This document shows positions 37,364-46,754 of a stretch of 64,000 nt of DNA, in pieces. The position numbers were made by a program, and so were the translations under genes. The first letter of the stretch is position 1. Every line of letters begins with the position of its first letter. The DNA comes from Vreelandella piezotolerans (GTDB lineage: Bacteria; Pseudomonadota; Gammaproteobacteria; Pseudomonadales; Halomonadaceae), in NCBI RefSeq assembly GCF_012427705.1, contig NZ_CP048602.1:1922001-1986000 (forward strand). The letters run 5' to 3'. The notes beneath the pieces were generated by a model, which did not search any database, was not told where the DNA came from, and worked only from the letters and a program-made list of their open reading frames with translations.

Positions 37364-38245
37364 ATGCCAATCATAAAAGGGGGCGTTAGCATCTTGTTGC
37401 TGACGTTGTGCACGCTGTTTTGGGGCGTTCCCCTCATTTTGTTGACACTGCTGAAAGTCATCGCTCCTGGGCGGCGACAAAAGGAGTGGCTGCTGAAAGG
37501 GCTTTGTGCCGTGGCGCTAAATTGGATTGGCGTCAACTTATGGTGGATGCGACGCTGGCTCAAGCCCGATGTATCGATTGACGTGCCCGATACATTGAGT
37601 CCAGAACAGTGGTGGCTAGTCATTTCCAACCACCGTAGTTGGACCGATATTTTCATTCTTTTCATGGCGCTGCATCGCCGTATTCCCATGCCGCGCTTTT
37701 TCCTCAAGCATCAGCTCATTTGGATTCCCATCGTCGGCCTCGCTTTTTGGGCGCTCGAGTTTCCTTTCATGCGCCGCTTCAGCCGTGAACAAATTGCGCT
37801 AAATCCTAGACTGGCTACCGTGGATAGAGAATCCACCGAGCGGATGTGCCGCCGGGCACGACATACGCCCATTGCGATCTTTAATTTTGTCGAGGGGACC
37901 CGCTTCACCGTCGCCAAGCGAGACGCTCAACAAAGCCCTTTTCAGCACCTGTTGCGCCCTAAAGCAGGCGGTATTGCCCAAGTATTGAGCCTTTTAGGCG
38001 ACCAGTTAGATGGCATTTTAGATGTCACCATCAGCTATACCAACCCATCGCCCACGTTCTTAGGCTTTTTATGTGGCAAAGAAGCCCCCATTACGCTTAA
38101 AGCTCGGCAGCTCGACATTCCGGAGTGGATGTCGACTGCTCATTACCATGACGAACCGCAGCACAAGGAACGCTTCCACGCATGGATCAATTCACTCTGG
38201 CAGGAAAAAGATACCTTGCTGGACCGCCTCAGCGACCACGATTAA
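37364..38245 (+). CDS. YihG-like acyltransferase (PlsC family)
   Basis: The 293-residue membrane-bound acyltransferase carries the HX4D motif in SNHRSWTDIFIL (about residue 89) and the downstream FVEGTRFTVAKRDAQQ (EGTR substrate-binding block). An N-terminal hydrophobic helix (about residues 8-30) anchors it. It belongs to the YihG/1-acyl-glycerol-3-phosphate acyltransferase-like group and probably acylates lysophosphatidic or a related lysolipid. The next gene starts inside its last 21 codons in another frame. Confidence 0.88.
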   Translation: MPIIKGGVSILLLTLCTLFWGVPLILLTLLKVIAPGRRQKEWLLKGLCAVALNWIGVNLWWMRRWLKPDVSIDVPDTLSPEQWWLVISNHRSWTDIFILFMALHRRIPMPRFFLKHQLIWIPIVGLAFWALEFPFMRRFSREQIALNPRLATVDRESTERMCRRARHTPIAIFNFVEGTRFTVAKRDAQQSPFQHLLRPKAGGIAQVLSLLGDQLDGILDVTISYTNPSPTFLGFLCGKEAPITLKARQLDIPEWMSTAHYHDEPQHKERFHAWINSLWQEKDTLLDRLSDHD

Positions 38246-39159
38246 GCCACTGGCTGACGATTTGCGTATTGGCGAGCATGCTCGTTGGCTGTGCTGGCTC
38301 GTCGCCCTCCTCTTCGGGACAGCGCGTGCCTGCCGCCAGCTCGACGAGCAGTATCAGTGGTGACTGGGTAGTCGTTAGACGAGGCGATACGCTTGGTCAG
38401 CTCGCGGCGCGAGCCAACGTACCGCTGGAGCGACTCGAGCGCTTCAATCCGGGCGTCGACCCACGCCGTTTAGCGGTGGGACAGCGTCTACTCATCCCCA
38501 CTCAGCAGGAACGAGCGCCTTCTGGCGGCCCTTACCGCTATCAAATTCGCTCTGGGGATACCTTTTCAGGCATCGCACGACATTTTGGTACCACGTCCGG
38601 ACGTATACAGAGCGCGAATCAGGGCACGTCGCCGACCGGGCTGCGCGTCGGACAAATTATCAGCGTTCCTCTCAGCAGTGCGGCCAGAACCACGCCGTCA
38701 AGCCAGCGTAACGGCTCACGAAGCATTAGCTCGTCGAGTGCTTCATCGGCGCCGACACCCGCACCCAGCGCGAGCCTGCCCGCGTCAGCGCGTCGTTGGC
38801 CATGGCCACTGGAGGATTACCGCGTGGTGCGCCGCTTTGGGGCGGATAGCCGTGGCACCCTGCAACCCATGTTACTCGCCACGCAGGAAGGTGCCCGAGC
38901 TAAGGCCGTCGCCCCCGGGGAGGTTCGTTTTGCAGACAGCATGCGGCAGCTTGGCGATGTCGTCATCGTTCACCATGCAGACAATTTGCAAACCGTCTAT
39001 GCCCTTTGCGAACGAATATTGGTCCGCGTAGGCGATCAAGTCAGCGCGGGGGACGAGCTCTGCGAAGTGGGACAAAGCAACGCAACACAGCGCTATGATT
39101 TGTTGTTCGATTTACGCCAAGGAGGCAAACCCATCGATCCGCGCCAAGTACTGCGCTGA
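38182..39159 (+). CDS. NlpD-like lipoprotein (LysM repeats plus degenerate LytM domain)
   Basis: The 325-residue protein has a lipoprotein signal ending LVGC (Cys near residue 37), two LysM repeats (WVVVRRGDTLGQLAARANV and YQIRSGDTFSGIARHFG) that bind peptidoglycan, a Ser/Ala-rich linker and a C-terminal M23/LytM domain from WPWPLEDYRVVRRFG. The LytM zinc ligands are missing: the region of HxxxD lacks it and the final HxH is replaced by RYDLLFDLRQ. It is therefore more likely an activator of cell-wall amidases, like NlpD or EnvC, than a hydrolase. The ATG at 38182 lies inside the preceding acyltransferase gene, with a weak ribosome-binding site. Confidence 0.78.
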   Translation: MDQFTLAGKRYLAGPPQRPRLSHWLTICVLASMLVGCAGSSPSSSGQRVPAASSTSSISGDWVVVRRGDTLGQLAARANVPLERLERFNPGVDPRRLAVGQRLLIPTQQERAPSGGPYRYQIRSGDTFSGIARHFGTTSGRIQSANQGTSPTGLRVGQIISVPLSSAARTTPSSQRNGSRSISSSSASSAPTPAPSASLPASARRWPWPLEDYRVVRRFGADSRGTLQPMLLATQEGARAKAVAPGEVRFADSMRQLGDVVIVHHADNLQTVYALCERILVRVGDQVSAGDELCEVGQSNATQRYDLLFDLRQGGKPIDPRQVLR

Positions 39160-39180
39160 CAACAAGTACTGCGCTGACAA
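39145..39180 (+). repeat. Perfect 18-bp tandem duplication across the stop codon
   Basis: CAAGTACTGCGCTGACAA is repeated twice in direct succession (39145-39162 and 39163-39180). The first copy contains the last codons and TGA of the lipoprotein gene, so the second copy adds nothing to the protein. The terminator follows immediately. Confidence 0.9.
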
Positions 39181-39204
39181 AAAGCCCCTCCACGATGAGG
39201 GGCT
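39181..39204. terminator. Terminator between the NlpD-like gene and gcvT
   Basis: An eight-base-pair GC-rich stem (AGCCCCTC/GAGGGGCT) with loop CACGAT. On the minus strand it is followed by TTTTTG, so it suits gcvT; it may also end the plus-strand gene. Confidence 0.75.
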
Positions 39205-39222
39205 CTTCCACTATCTGAACGA

Positions 39223-40335
39223 CTATCCTCGATAGTAGCCGGGCGTTACGAAAGGCATGGAAGTGACGTTCATCGGGAGCTGCTTGCCGCGCACCAGTGC
39301 ATAGACGGCGGTACCGGGAGCCTCCCATTCTCGAGTCACATACCCCATGGCGACGGGTTTACCGACGCTAGGTCCGAAGCCACCCGAGGTCACCACACCG
39401 ATCTCGTTACCCGCTTCGTCAACTAGCAGGCTGCCTTCACGGACCGGCGCTCGTCCTTCTCCGACCAAGCCCACGCGCTTTCGGGGATGATCTTTGGCAT
39501 CCACTTGATGCAGAATCACATCGGCACCCGGAAAACCCGCTGCGCGCTCGCCACCGCGCCGACGCGACTTACCAATGGCCCAAATCAAACTGGCTTCGAC
39601 GGGCGTGGTGTTCTGATCCATATCGTGGCCATAGAGACATAAGCCTGCTTCAAGGCGCAGAGAATCCCGAGCCCCCAAGCCAATTGCTTCGACTTCCGGC
39701 TCAGCCAGTAGCGTCTCTGCTAACGCTTGGCTCTCGTCGGCAGCGACAGAGATCTCGAAACCATCTTCACCGGTGTAGCCGCTGCGGCTGACCCAAACGT
39801 CATGCCCCGCCAGGGTATAACGCCCATGCTGCATGAACGTCAATTCGCAAGCCTGGGGGCAAAGTCGCTGCATCACTTCCCGCGCTTGGGGTCCTTGTAG
39901 CGCCAGCAACCCGCGGTCGAGCACGTCAATGTGGTGGCTATTCCCCAAATTGGCACGCAAATGGGCAATATCTTGCTCTTTGCATGCCGCATTCACCACC
40001 AGATAGAAGTGATCCCCTGCATTGACGGCCATCAGATCATCGAGAATGCCACCGTCGGTACTGGTGAAAAGACCATAACGCTGCTGCCCTTTTTGCAATC
40101 CCACCAAATCAGCGGGAATCAAGCTTTCCAGCGCTTCAGCGACTTGCTCACCCGACACTAGAATCTGTCCCATATGCGACACATCAAACAAACCGCAGTG
40201 CTGACGGGTATGCTCGTGCTCTTTTTTCACCCCTAACGGGTACTGCACCGGCATCTCGTAACCAGCGAAAGGTACCATCTTGGCACCCAGTTGTGTGTGC
40301 AGCGTGTGAAGTGGCGTTCGGTTCAGATCAGTCAT
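39223..40335 (-). CDS. gcvT: Aminomethyltransferase (glycine cleavage T protein)
   Basis: GcvT transfers the aminomethyl group from lipoylated GcvH to tetrahydrofolate, giving methylene-tetrahydrofolate and ammonia. The 370-residue protein has the family block PFAGYEMPVQYPLGVKKEHEHTR near residue 22 (quoted in part), VSHMGQILVSG, SRSGYTGEDGFEI and the late LVGEGRAPVREGS. Length matches E. coli GcvT (364). The other genes of the system, gcvH and gcvP, are 2-6 kb away on the opposite strand with the AgcS transporter between them. A terminator separates it from agcS. Confidence 0.95.
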   Translation of the reverse strand: MTDLNRTPLHTLHTQLGAKMVPFAGYEMPVQYPLGVKKEHEHTRQHCGLFDVSHMGQILVSGEQVAEALESLIPADLVGLQKGQQRYGLFTSTDGGILDDLMAVNAGDHFYLVVNAACKEQDIAHLRANLGNSHHIDVLDRGLLALQGPQAREVMQRLCPQACELTFMQHGRYTLAGHDVWVSRSGYTGEDGFEISVAADESQALAETLLAEPEVEAIGLGARDSLRLEAGLCLYGHDMDQNTTPVEASLIWAIGKSRRRGGERAAGFPGADVILHQVDAKDHPRKRVGLVGEGRAPVREGSLLVDEAGNEIGVVTSGGFGPSVGKPVAMGYVTREWEAPGTAVYALVRGKQLPMNVTSMPFVTPGYYRG

Positions 40336-40350
40336 GGCATATCCTCTATC

Positions 40351-40386
40351 AAAAAAGAGAAACGGGAAGCCTGACTAGGCTTCCCG
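40351..40386 (-). terminator. Terminator of agcS
   Basis: CGGGAAGCCT and AGGCTTCCCG form a ten-base-pair stem with loop GACT. On the minus strand it is followed by TTTCTCTTTTTTG. It lies between agcS and gcvT. Confidence 0.85.
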
Positions 40387-40423
40387 GCTCTATTACAACG
40401 TGCGCGGCCCTTAAGCGCAGGCC

Positions 40424-41827
40424 TTACTTGTCATGATCCAGGGCTTCGCCCGGCAGCACGTCCTTACCTGCAAAATAATCCCGAGTCAGCTTGAAGACAA
40501 CGGGAGAGAGCAGCGCCAACGCAATCAGGTTGGGGATAGCCATCATGGCGTTGAAGGTGTCGGCCATCAGCCAAATAAAGCCCAGCTGAGCAATGGCACC
40601 CAACGGAATGGCCAGCACGAACAATACGCGGTAGAGCATGATGGAGCGAGTGCCAAACAGGAACTGGCAGCACTTCTCCCCATAAAAAGACCATCCCAAA
40701 ATCGTGGTGAAGGCAAAGATCGCCAGCGCAATGGCCACGATTTGGTTACCAAAACCAGGCAGCGCTGCATCGAAAGAGAGCGCGGTCAGTGACGCTCCCG
40801 CCTCTCCTTCCATCCACACCGTCGAGGTCAAAATGACCAGCGCAGTGATGGTACATACGATGATGGTATCGATGAACGTCCCCAGCATGGCAATCAAACC
40901 CTGACGTACCGGATTTTTCGTTTGTGCCGCTGCGTGGGCGATAGGTGCGCTCCCCAAACCGGCTTCGTTGGAGAAGATACCGCGCGCCACACCAAAGCGG
41001 ATGGCAGCCATCACCGCGGCACCAGCAAACCCACCGGCCGCTGCCATGGGGTTGAAGGCGTAGTAGAAGATCAGCCCAAAGGCATCGCCAATTTGGCCTG
41101 CATTGACGACCAGTACCAGCAAGCCCGCAATGACATAGGCAATGCCCATCACCGGCACCAGTTTACCAGCAACCTTGGCAATACGTTTGATGCCGCCGAG
41201 AATCACCGCGCCTGCCAGGACCATGATGATGACGCCGGTTAACCAGTGAGGAACACCAAAAGTGGCATCCATGGCGTCCGCTACCGAGTTGGACTGAACG
41301 GTGTTACCGATTCCAAACGCCGCCACTGCGCCAAAGAAAGAGAACAGGCCGCCCAACCAGAGCCACTTACGGCCTAGGCCATTTTTGATATAGAACATCG
41401 GCCCGCCCACATGATAACCGGTGCTATCGGTCTCCCGGTAGCGCACCGCCAGCACTGCCTCGGCAAACTTGGTCGCCATACCCACTAACGCGGTAATCCA
41501 CATCCAAAAAACGGCGCCAGGGCCACCGAGCGCAATGGCGGTTGCCACACCGGCGATATTACCGGTACCAATCGTTGCCGATAGCGCGGTCATCAGCGCG
41601 TTAAAGGGAGAAATTTCCCCTTCATCGCTGGGCGTTGACGATGCCTTTGCAGACGGTTTGGCATCTCGTCCTTGCCACATTAGCTTGAAACCCATGCCGA
41701 GTTTGCGTATCGGCATCAGTTTCAAGCCAATTTGCAGATAGATACCGACCCCTAGCAACAGGATCAGCATCAACGGGCCCCACACAACCCCGTTAATAGC
41801 GCCTAATAGGCTGGTCAACGTTTCCAC
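40424..41827 (-). CDS. AgcS-family sodium:alanine/glycine symporter
   Basis: The 467-residue protein is a sodium-coupled symporter of the AgcS (alanine or glycine:cation) family. It has about ten membrane helices and the family motif GTGNIAGVATAIALGGPGAVFWMW near residue 90 (shown in part as GTGNIAGVATAI). FSNEAGLGSAPIAHAAA is also characteristic. I chose the GTG at 41827, preceded by AAGGAG, which starts just before the first helix. Its place between gcvT and gcvHP points to glycine uptake. Alanine transport by the same protein is common in the family. Confidence 0.91.
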   Translation of the reverse strand: METLTSLLGAINGVVWGPLMLILLLGVGIYLQIGLKLMPIRKLGMGFKLMWQGRDAKPSAKASSTPSDEGEISPFNALMTALSATIGTGNIAGVATAIALGGPGAVFWMWITALVGMATKFAEAVLAVRYRETDSTGYHVGGPMFYIKNGLGRKWLWLGGLFSFFGAVAAFGIGNTVQSNSVADAMDATFGVPHWLTGVIIMVLAGAVILGGIKRIAKVAGKLVPVMGIAYVIAGLLVLVVNAGQIGDAFGLIFYYAFNPMAAAGGFAGAAVMAAIRFGVARGIFSNEAGLGSAPIAHAAAQTKNPVRQGLIAMLGTFIDTIIVCTITALVILTSTVWMEGEAGASLTALSFDAALPGFGNQIVAIALAIFAFTTILGWSFYGEKCCQFLFGTRSIMLYRVLFVLAIPLGAIAQLGFIWLMADTFNAMMAIPNLIALALLSPVVFKLTRDYFAGKDVLPGEALDHDK

Positions 41828-42234
41828 ACGACTCTCCTTACCCAATTCGATTGATGCGTTTGTTATGAAGGTTAGGTTGCTCACCCACCACCCATCAGGC
41901 AGATGAAAACACCAAGCGTCTCTACCATAGCGCTTAATTCTCGCTGGAAAAACGCATGATGAGTATGTTTTACACCATTTTCTTAGTGGGCATCCACGCC
42001 CGTGTCGCTTGCTGGCAGAGAAAGCTTCTCTTTATGAAATCGACAAACGACCGAAGGCTAGGAAAAGGCGCTCCACAAGTGAGGTTTTAGTACCAATGAA
42101 GAAACTTGTTTCCGATAAGAAACACGGTACCATAGAGAGACTCATACGCTCCATCGAGCTGGCTACAGTCGCCAAGGCGAACGACAAGCGCTAGTATGCC
42201 GTTGTTCCGTCCACTGAATGCAAAGGGAAACATC
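41828..42234. other. 407-base gap between agcS and gcvH
   Basis: The divergent promoters of agcS and gcvHP must lie here. I see no glycine riboswitch. A 61-codon plus-strand frame (42009-42194), ending in a basic 32-residue piece from an ATG at 42096, has a poor ribosome-binding site and no family I recognise. I do not call it a gene. Confidence 0.5.
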
Positions 42235-42624
42235 ATGAGCAATCTTCCTGCCAATCTTCGTTACGCTGCCAGCCACGAGTGGGTGCTGGACAACCAAGAC
42301 GGCACCGTGACCGTTGGGATCACTGACCACGCACAAGAAGCATTAGGCGATGTGGTGTTTGTCGAGCTACCCGAGGTCGGTCAAGCCCTGAATAAAGGCA
42401 AGGAGTTTGGTGTCATCGAGTCCGTCAAAGCGGCTTCCGACCTTTACTCCCCCGTCGATGGCGAAGTGGTGGAAGTCAACGAAGCCCTCGAAGACGCCCC
42501 TGAAACGGTCAATGATGCCCCTTACGAAGGTGGCTGGATCATGAAAGTTCGTGTCACCGACCAAGCCCTTGAAGGCTTATTAGACGCCGATGCGTATCAA
42601 GCGACGCTAAGCAACGACGACTGA
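42235..42624 (+). CDS. gcvH: Glycine cleavage H protein (lipoyl carrier)
   Basis: GcvH carries the aminomethyl group on a lipoyl arm between GcvP and GcvT. The 129-residue protein has the lipoylation site K65 in [21 protein letters not shown] (shown in part) and the usual SHEWV near the N-terminus. The ATG at 42235 follows AAGGGAAACATC; the upstream in-frame ATG lacks family text. It is followed by gcvP after 85 bases and probably co-transcribed. Confidence 0.96.
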   Translation: MSNLPANLRYAASHEWVLDNQDGTVTVGITDHAQEALGDVVFVELPEVGQALNKGKEFGVIESVKAASDLYSPVDGEVVEVNEALEDAPETVNDAPYEGGWIMKVRVTDQALEGLLDADAYQATLSNDD

Positions 42625-42709
42625 TCAACGTCGCCTCAGCGCCTGCCCATCTGACAGGCGCTGATCGATCGCCTCTGCACGGTTTTCTCATCACGTCCGG
42701 AATCTCCCC

Positions 42710-45604
42710 ATGCCTTTCGAATCACGCCGTTTGGCCGAATTGGCCGACCACGATGCTTTTATCAAACGCCATAACGGGCCCAGCCCCGACGATGTCGCCA
42801 CCATGTTAAAAGCGCTCAACATGCAGCGCATGGAAGACCTGATCGAGCAAACCGTGCCAAGCGATATTCGTCTTGGTCGTGAACTTGCCCTTGACGACCC
42901 TCGCAGTGAAGCGGAAGCGTTGGAGTACTTGAGCCAGCTTGCCCGTCAAAACCGCGTCACCAAGAGCTATATTGGCCAGGGTTACTACAACACCCACATG
43001 CCAGCAGTGATTCAGCGAAACGTGCTGGAAAACCCAGGCTGGTATACCGCCTACACGCCTTACCAGCCGGAAATTTCTCAGGGCCGCCTGGAAGGTCTGC
43101 TCAATTTCCAGCAGGTCATCATGGACCTAACCGGCATGGAACTGGCCAATGCCTCCTTGCTGGATGAAGCCACGGCCGCCGCAGAGGCCATGGCGCTTTG
43201 CAAGCGTGGCAACAAAAAGAGCAAGTCGAACGCCTTTTTCGTCGCCGACGACCTCTTTCCGCAAACGCTAGACGTCGTGAAGACCCGCGCAGAGTTCTTC
43301 GGCTTCGAACTGATCATCGCTCCTGCCGAGCGCCTTGCCGAGCACGATGTATTTGGCGCACTGGTGCAGTACCCCTCTGCTAGCGGCCGCGTTATCGATC
43401 TCGCCCCAATGCTCGAGGCGGCGCAAGCGCGCGGTATCATGACATGTGTAGCGACCGATTTGCTCAGCCTGGTACTCCTCAAAGAGCCGGGCGCAATGGG
43501 CGCAGACATCGTCGTCGGTAACTCGCAGCGATTTGGTGTGCCTATGGGCTTTGGTGGGCCACATGCCGCTTTCTTCGCAACCTCCGACAAACTCAAGCGG
43601 TCGATTCCAGGGCGAATCATCGGCGTCTCCAAAGACAGCCGAGGCAAAACGGCGCTACGTATGGCCATGCAGACCCGCGAGCAGCACATTCGTCGTGAGA
43701 AAGCGACCTCGAACATTTGCACCGCGCAAGCGCTACTGGCCAATATCGCTGGTTTCTACGCTACCTATCATGGGGCTGAAGGTCTGCGAAAAATTGCTGG
43801 CCGCGTACACCGCCTCACCACGGTGCTGGCAACCGGCTTGAAGCGCGCAGGCGTTCAGCTAGCCAACGACACGTGGTTCGATACGCTGCGCCTCACGCAG
43901 GTGGATGCGGGTAAACTTCATGGCCGCGCCATGACCCACGACATCAACTTGCACTACTTCGCCAATGGTGACGTAGGCATCAGCCTGGACGAAACGACCA
44001 CTGCTCACGATGTCGCTGCCCTTTTCGACGTTCTGCTGGGCGATGAGCATGGTTTGGCGGTTTCCGCACTAGATGAGCAGGTCGTTGCCGAGCAGCTAAG
44101 TGGGATTCCAACGGCATACCAGCGAAACAGCGATTTCCTGACGCACCCAACGTTCAAGCGCTATCGCAGCGAAACCGAAATGCTGCGTTACCTAAAGCGT
44201 CTCGAAAACAAGGATTTGTCGCTAGCCCACGCCATGATTCCGCTGGGGTCATGCACCATGAAGCTCAATGCGACGAGCGAGATGATTCCTGTCTCTTGGC
44301 CTGCGTTTGCCAACCTGCACCCGTTTGCGCCCCGCGACCAAGTGGCGGGGTATCATCAAATGATCGATGAATTGGCGGCGTTTCTGATCGAAGTCACCGG
44401 CTATGACCACATCTCGATGCAGCCCAACTCGGGTGCCCAGGGGGAGTACGCGGGCCTGCTGGCCATTCGCCGTTACCAAGCAGCACAAGGTGAAGCGCAC
44501 CGTGACGTCTGCTTGATTCCTAGCTCGGCACACGGCACGAACCCTGCCTCTGCCGCCATGCTAAGCATGGAAGTGGTCGTCGTCGAATGTGATGCAAACG
44601 GCAACATCGATTTAGAGGATTTGACCCGCAAAGCCGAACAGCACAGCGAGCGTCTTTCAGCGGTCATGATCACCTATCCATCGACGCACGGCGTATTCGA
44701 ATCTCACGTTCGCAAGGTTTGTGACGTGGTACACCAGAATGGCGGGCAAGTGTATGTCGATGGGGCAAACATGAATGCCCAAGTGGGCCTAACCCGCCCT
44801 GGTGACTTCGGTGGTGACGTTTCTCACCTCAACCTGCACAAAACGTTTTGCATCCCCCACGGCGGCGGTGGCCCCGGCATGGGCCCCATCGGTGTGAAAG
44901 CGCACCTTGCTCCGTTCGTCTCCAACCATGTGGTGACGCCCATTAACGGTGTCAATCCAGACAGCGGCGCGGTCTCGGCGGCGGCTTTCGGCAGTGCGTC
45001 CATCCTCCCGATTTCATGGGCGTACATTAAGATGATGGGAGCCCGTGGTCTGCGCGAGGCCACCGAGTTGGCCATTCTCAACGCTAATTACATTGCCAAG
45101 CGTCTAGAAGCCTCCTACCCGATTCTCTATCGCGGTCAGAACGGCACGGTCGCTCACGAATGCATCATCGATATCCGTCCGCTAAAGAGCGCCTCTGGCA
45201 TTAGTGAAGAGGATATCGCCAAGCGCTTGATGGATTATGGCTTCCACGCGCCGACCATGTCGTTCCCGGTGCCGGGCACGCTGATGATCGAGCCGACGGA
45301 GTCAGAGTCGCTTTACGAAATTGACCGCTTCTGCGATGCCATGATTGCGATTCGTGAAGAGATTGCCCGGGTTGAAAGCGGTGAGTGGCCGCTGGATAAC
45401 AACCCGCTGGTGAATGCGCCGCATACGCAAGCCGACCTGATGGATAGCACCTGGGAACGGCCCTACGACCGCCAGCTTGGCGCCTTCCCTACCGAAGCGG
45501 TGATGGCGTCTAAATATTGGCCTTCGGTGAACCGGGTCGACAACGTCTTTGGCGATCGCCAATTGATCTGCTCGTGCCCTAGTATCGACGAATATCGCCA
45601 ATAA
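42710..45604 (+). CDS. gcvP: Glycine dehydrogenase (decarboxylating), P protein
   Basis: GcvP decarboxylates glycine and passes the aminomethyl group to GcvH. The 964-residue single-chain form matches the gammaproteobacterial enzyme (about 955). The N-terminal half starts [12 protein letters not shown], and the PLP-binding lysine is K711 in [37 protein letters not shown] is a conserved block of the active half. Both halves of the ancestral duplication are present. It ends the gcvHP unit and is followed by a hairpin and a convergent LysR gene. Confidence 0.97.
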   Translation: MPFESRRLAELADHDAFIKRHNGPSPDDVATMLKALNMQRMEDLIEQTVPSDIRLGRELALDDPRSEAEALEYLSQLARQNRVTKSYIGQGYYNTHMPAVIQRNVLENPGWYTAYTPYQPEISQGRLEGLLNFQQVIMDLTGMELANASLLDEATAAAEAMALCKRGNKKSKSNAFFVADDLFPQTLDVVKTRAEFFGFELIIAPAERLAEHDVFGALVQYPSASGRVIDLAPMLEAAQARGIMTCVATDLLSLVLLKEPGAMGADIVVGNSQRFGVPMGFGGPHAAFFATSDKLKRSIPGRIIGVSKDSRGKTALRMAMQTREQHIRREKATSNICTAQALLANIAGFYATYHGAEGLRKIAGRVHRLTTVLATGLKRAGVQLANDTWFDTLRLTQVDAGKLHGRAMTHDINLHYFANGDVGISLDETTTAHDVAALFDVLLGDEHGLAVSALDEQVVAEQLSGIPTAYQRNSDFLTHPTFKRYRSETEMLRYLKRLENKDLSLAHAMIPLGSCTMKLNATSEMIPVSWPAFANLHPFAPRDQVAGYHQMIDELAAFLIEVTGYDHISMQPNSGAQGEYAGLLAIRRYQAAQGEAHRDVCLIPSSAHGTNPASAAMLSMEVVVVECDANGNIDLEDLTRKAEQHSERLSAVMITYPSTHGVFESHVRKVCDVVHQNGGQVYVDGANMNAQVGLTRPGDFGGDVSHLNLHKTFCIPHGGGGPGMGPIGVKAHLAPFVSNHVVTPINGVNPDSGAVSAAAFGSASILPISWAYIKMMGARGLREATELAILNANYIAKRLEASYPILYRGQNGTVAHECIIDIRPLKSASGISEEDIAKRLMDYGFHAPTMSFPVPGTLMIEPTESESLYEIDRFCDAMIAIREEIARVESGEWPLDNNPLVNAPHTQADLMDSTWERPYDRQLGAFPTEAVMASKYWPSVNRVDNVFGDRQLICSCPSIDEYRQ

Positions 45605-45629
45605 CGCTTGAAGGTTTAGCAGACAATAG

Positions 45630-45662
45630 CGCCCCTGGCCCGTTATTCGGGTACCAGGGGCG
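45630..45662. terminator. Hairpin between gcvP and the convergent LysR gene
   Basis: CGCCCCTGG and CCAGGGGCG form a nine-base-pair stem with an inner CCCG/CGGG extension. The plus strand continues TCGTTTCTT. The LysR stop codon lies within the hairpin loop. Confidence 0.65.
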
Positions 45663-46545
45663 TCGTTTCTTGAAGACGCTGGTCGTGAAAACCGTTCAGC
45701 AGTTTTTCATAGCGCTTAGGCAACACGGAGTCTTGGCGGCGCAATAGATAGAGAACTTCATTAATCGCTTGCGGCAGCGCTAACGCCTTGACCTGCCGCT
45801 GCCAAGGCGATGTTTCGAGCACTAAGCGCGACACCACCGTAAAGCCCAAGCCACGAGCTACGGCGTCCAACACCATGCTGACCTCATTGGTGAAGCCCTG
45901 ATGGCGAAAGTGTGTCATGGAGCGAAAATCACCGGGGTAATTCGCGCGCAACAGCGCGTTGGCGTGATTGATACCGTCGTAGTAATTGATGAAGCCAATG
46001 CCCATTAGCTCCGATAGCGTACTGCCTGCAAAGTCAGCGGGCACCACCAAGCAAAGCGGCTCTTTGTGCCATACCGTACAGGTAAGCTCTGGATGATTGA
46101 CCTGCTCGGTCACGATACCGATGTCGTACCGTCCTTCTAACAGGTCATTGACGATCTCATGGTTGAACGCAAAGCTGTAATTGACCGTGAGATTGGGATG
46201 CATCTGTTGCTGCCCTAGGATATAGGGATAAAACATCAGTCCCACACTGCCGGGCGAGGCGATGCGGCACTCGCCGCTATCCAGCGAATCATCATCGAGA
46301 CCATGGCGAAATTGCTCATGCTCGGCAAACAGCTTTAACGCATAGTCGTAGGCACGACGTCCCGATTCGGTCAGTGTGAAGCTCCTACCACGACGCTCGA
46401 GCAGCGTTTTGCCCAGATAGCTTTCCAACTTGCGAATATGCTGGCTAACCCCTGGCTGCGTCATTTCTAGGCGACGCGCCGTTCGTGTGAAACTGCCAGT
46501 TTCCACCAACGTTATAAACGTCCGAAAATATTGGGCATTAAACAT
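45643..46545 (-). CDS. LysR-family regulator next to gcvP
   Basis: A 300-residue LysR-type regulator: winged helix from MFNAQYFRTFITLVETGSF with TRTARRLEMTQPGVSQHIRKLE, then a typical effector domain. It is convergent with gcvP and divergent from ppnN across a 209-base gap. The target is unknown; GcvA-type control of gcvHP is possible but the protein is not especially GcvA-like to my eye. Confidence 0.86.
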   Translation of the reverse strand: MFNAQYFRTFITLVETGSFTRTARRLEMTQPGVSQHIRKLESYLGKTLLERRGRSFTLTESGRRAYDYALKLFAEHEQFRHGLDDDSLDSGECRIASPGSVGLMFYPYILGQQQMHPNLTVNYSFAFNHEIVNDLLEGRYDIGIVTEQVNHPELTCTVWHKEPLCLVVPADFAGSTLSELMGIGFINYYDGINHANALLRANYPGDFRSMTHFRHQGFTNEVSMVLDAVARGLGFTVVSRLVLETSPWQRQVKALALPQAINEVLYLLRRQDSVLPKRYEKLLNGFHDQRLQETTPLVPE

Positions 46546-46754
46546 AGGGTTCGAACAACATCCTCATTATCCATCATCGTTAGCCGCTCTTAGGCGTACT
46601 AACGTCACCGTCGCGGTTCGGCCTACCATGCGCGCCGCTGGCCTAGAGTAGCATAAACCCCGCGGGGTCGGTCGCAGGACCCACTGCTGAACCGTACCAA
46701 GCAGCGTGCTAGTATGCAGGCTCGTTATGAACACACTTAGGGATAGTTCAACTA

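Noticed and set aside
42050..42080. A CCGAAGG motif that recalls glycine riboswitches, in front of gcvH
   Set aside because: The paired GGAGAG and CTCTCAGG elements and the second aptamer are absent on both strands.
42009..42194. A 61-codon frame between agcS and gcvH
   Set aside because: The start is TTG or a later ATG with a poor ribosome site, and no family resemblance is seen. It is kept only as a note on the gap.
43078..43743. Long antisense frames within gcvP, prfC (19943-20671) and rpsA (60849-61553)
   Set aside because: They arise from codon bias in the opposite strand of well-supported genes and have no family motifs.
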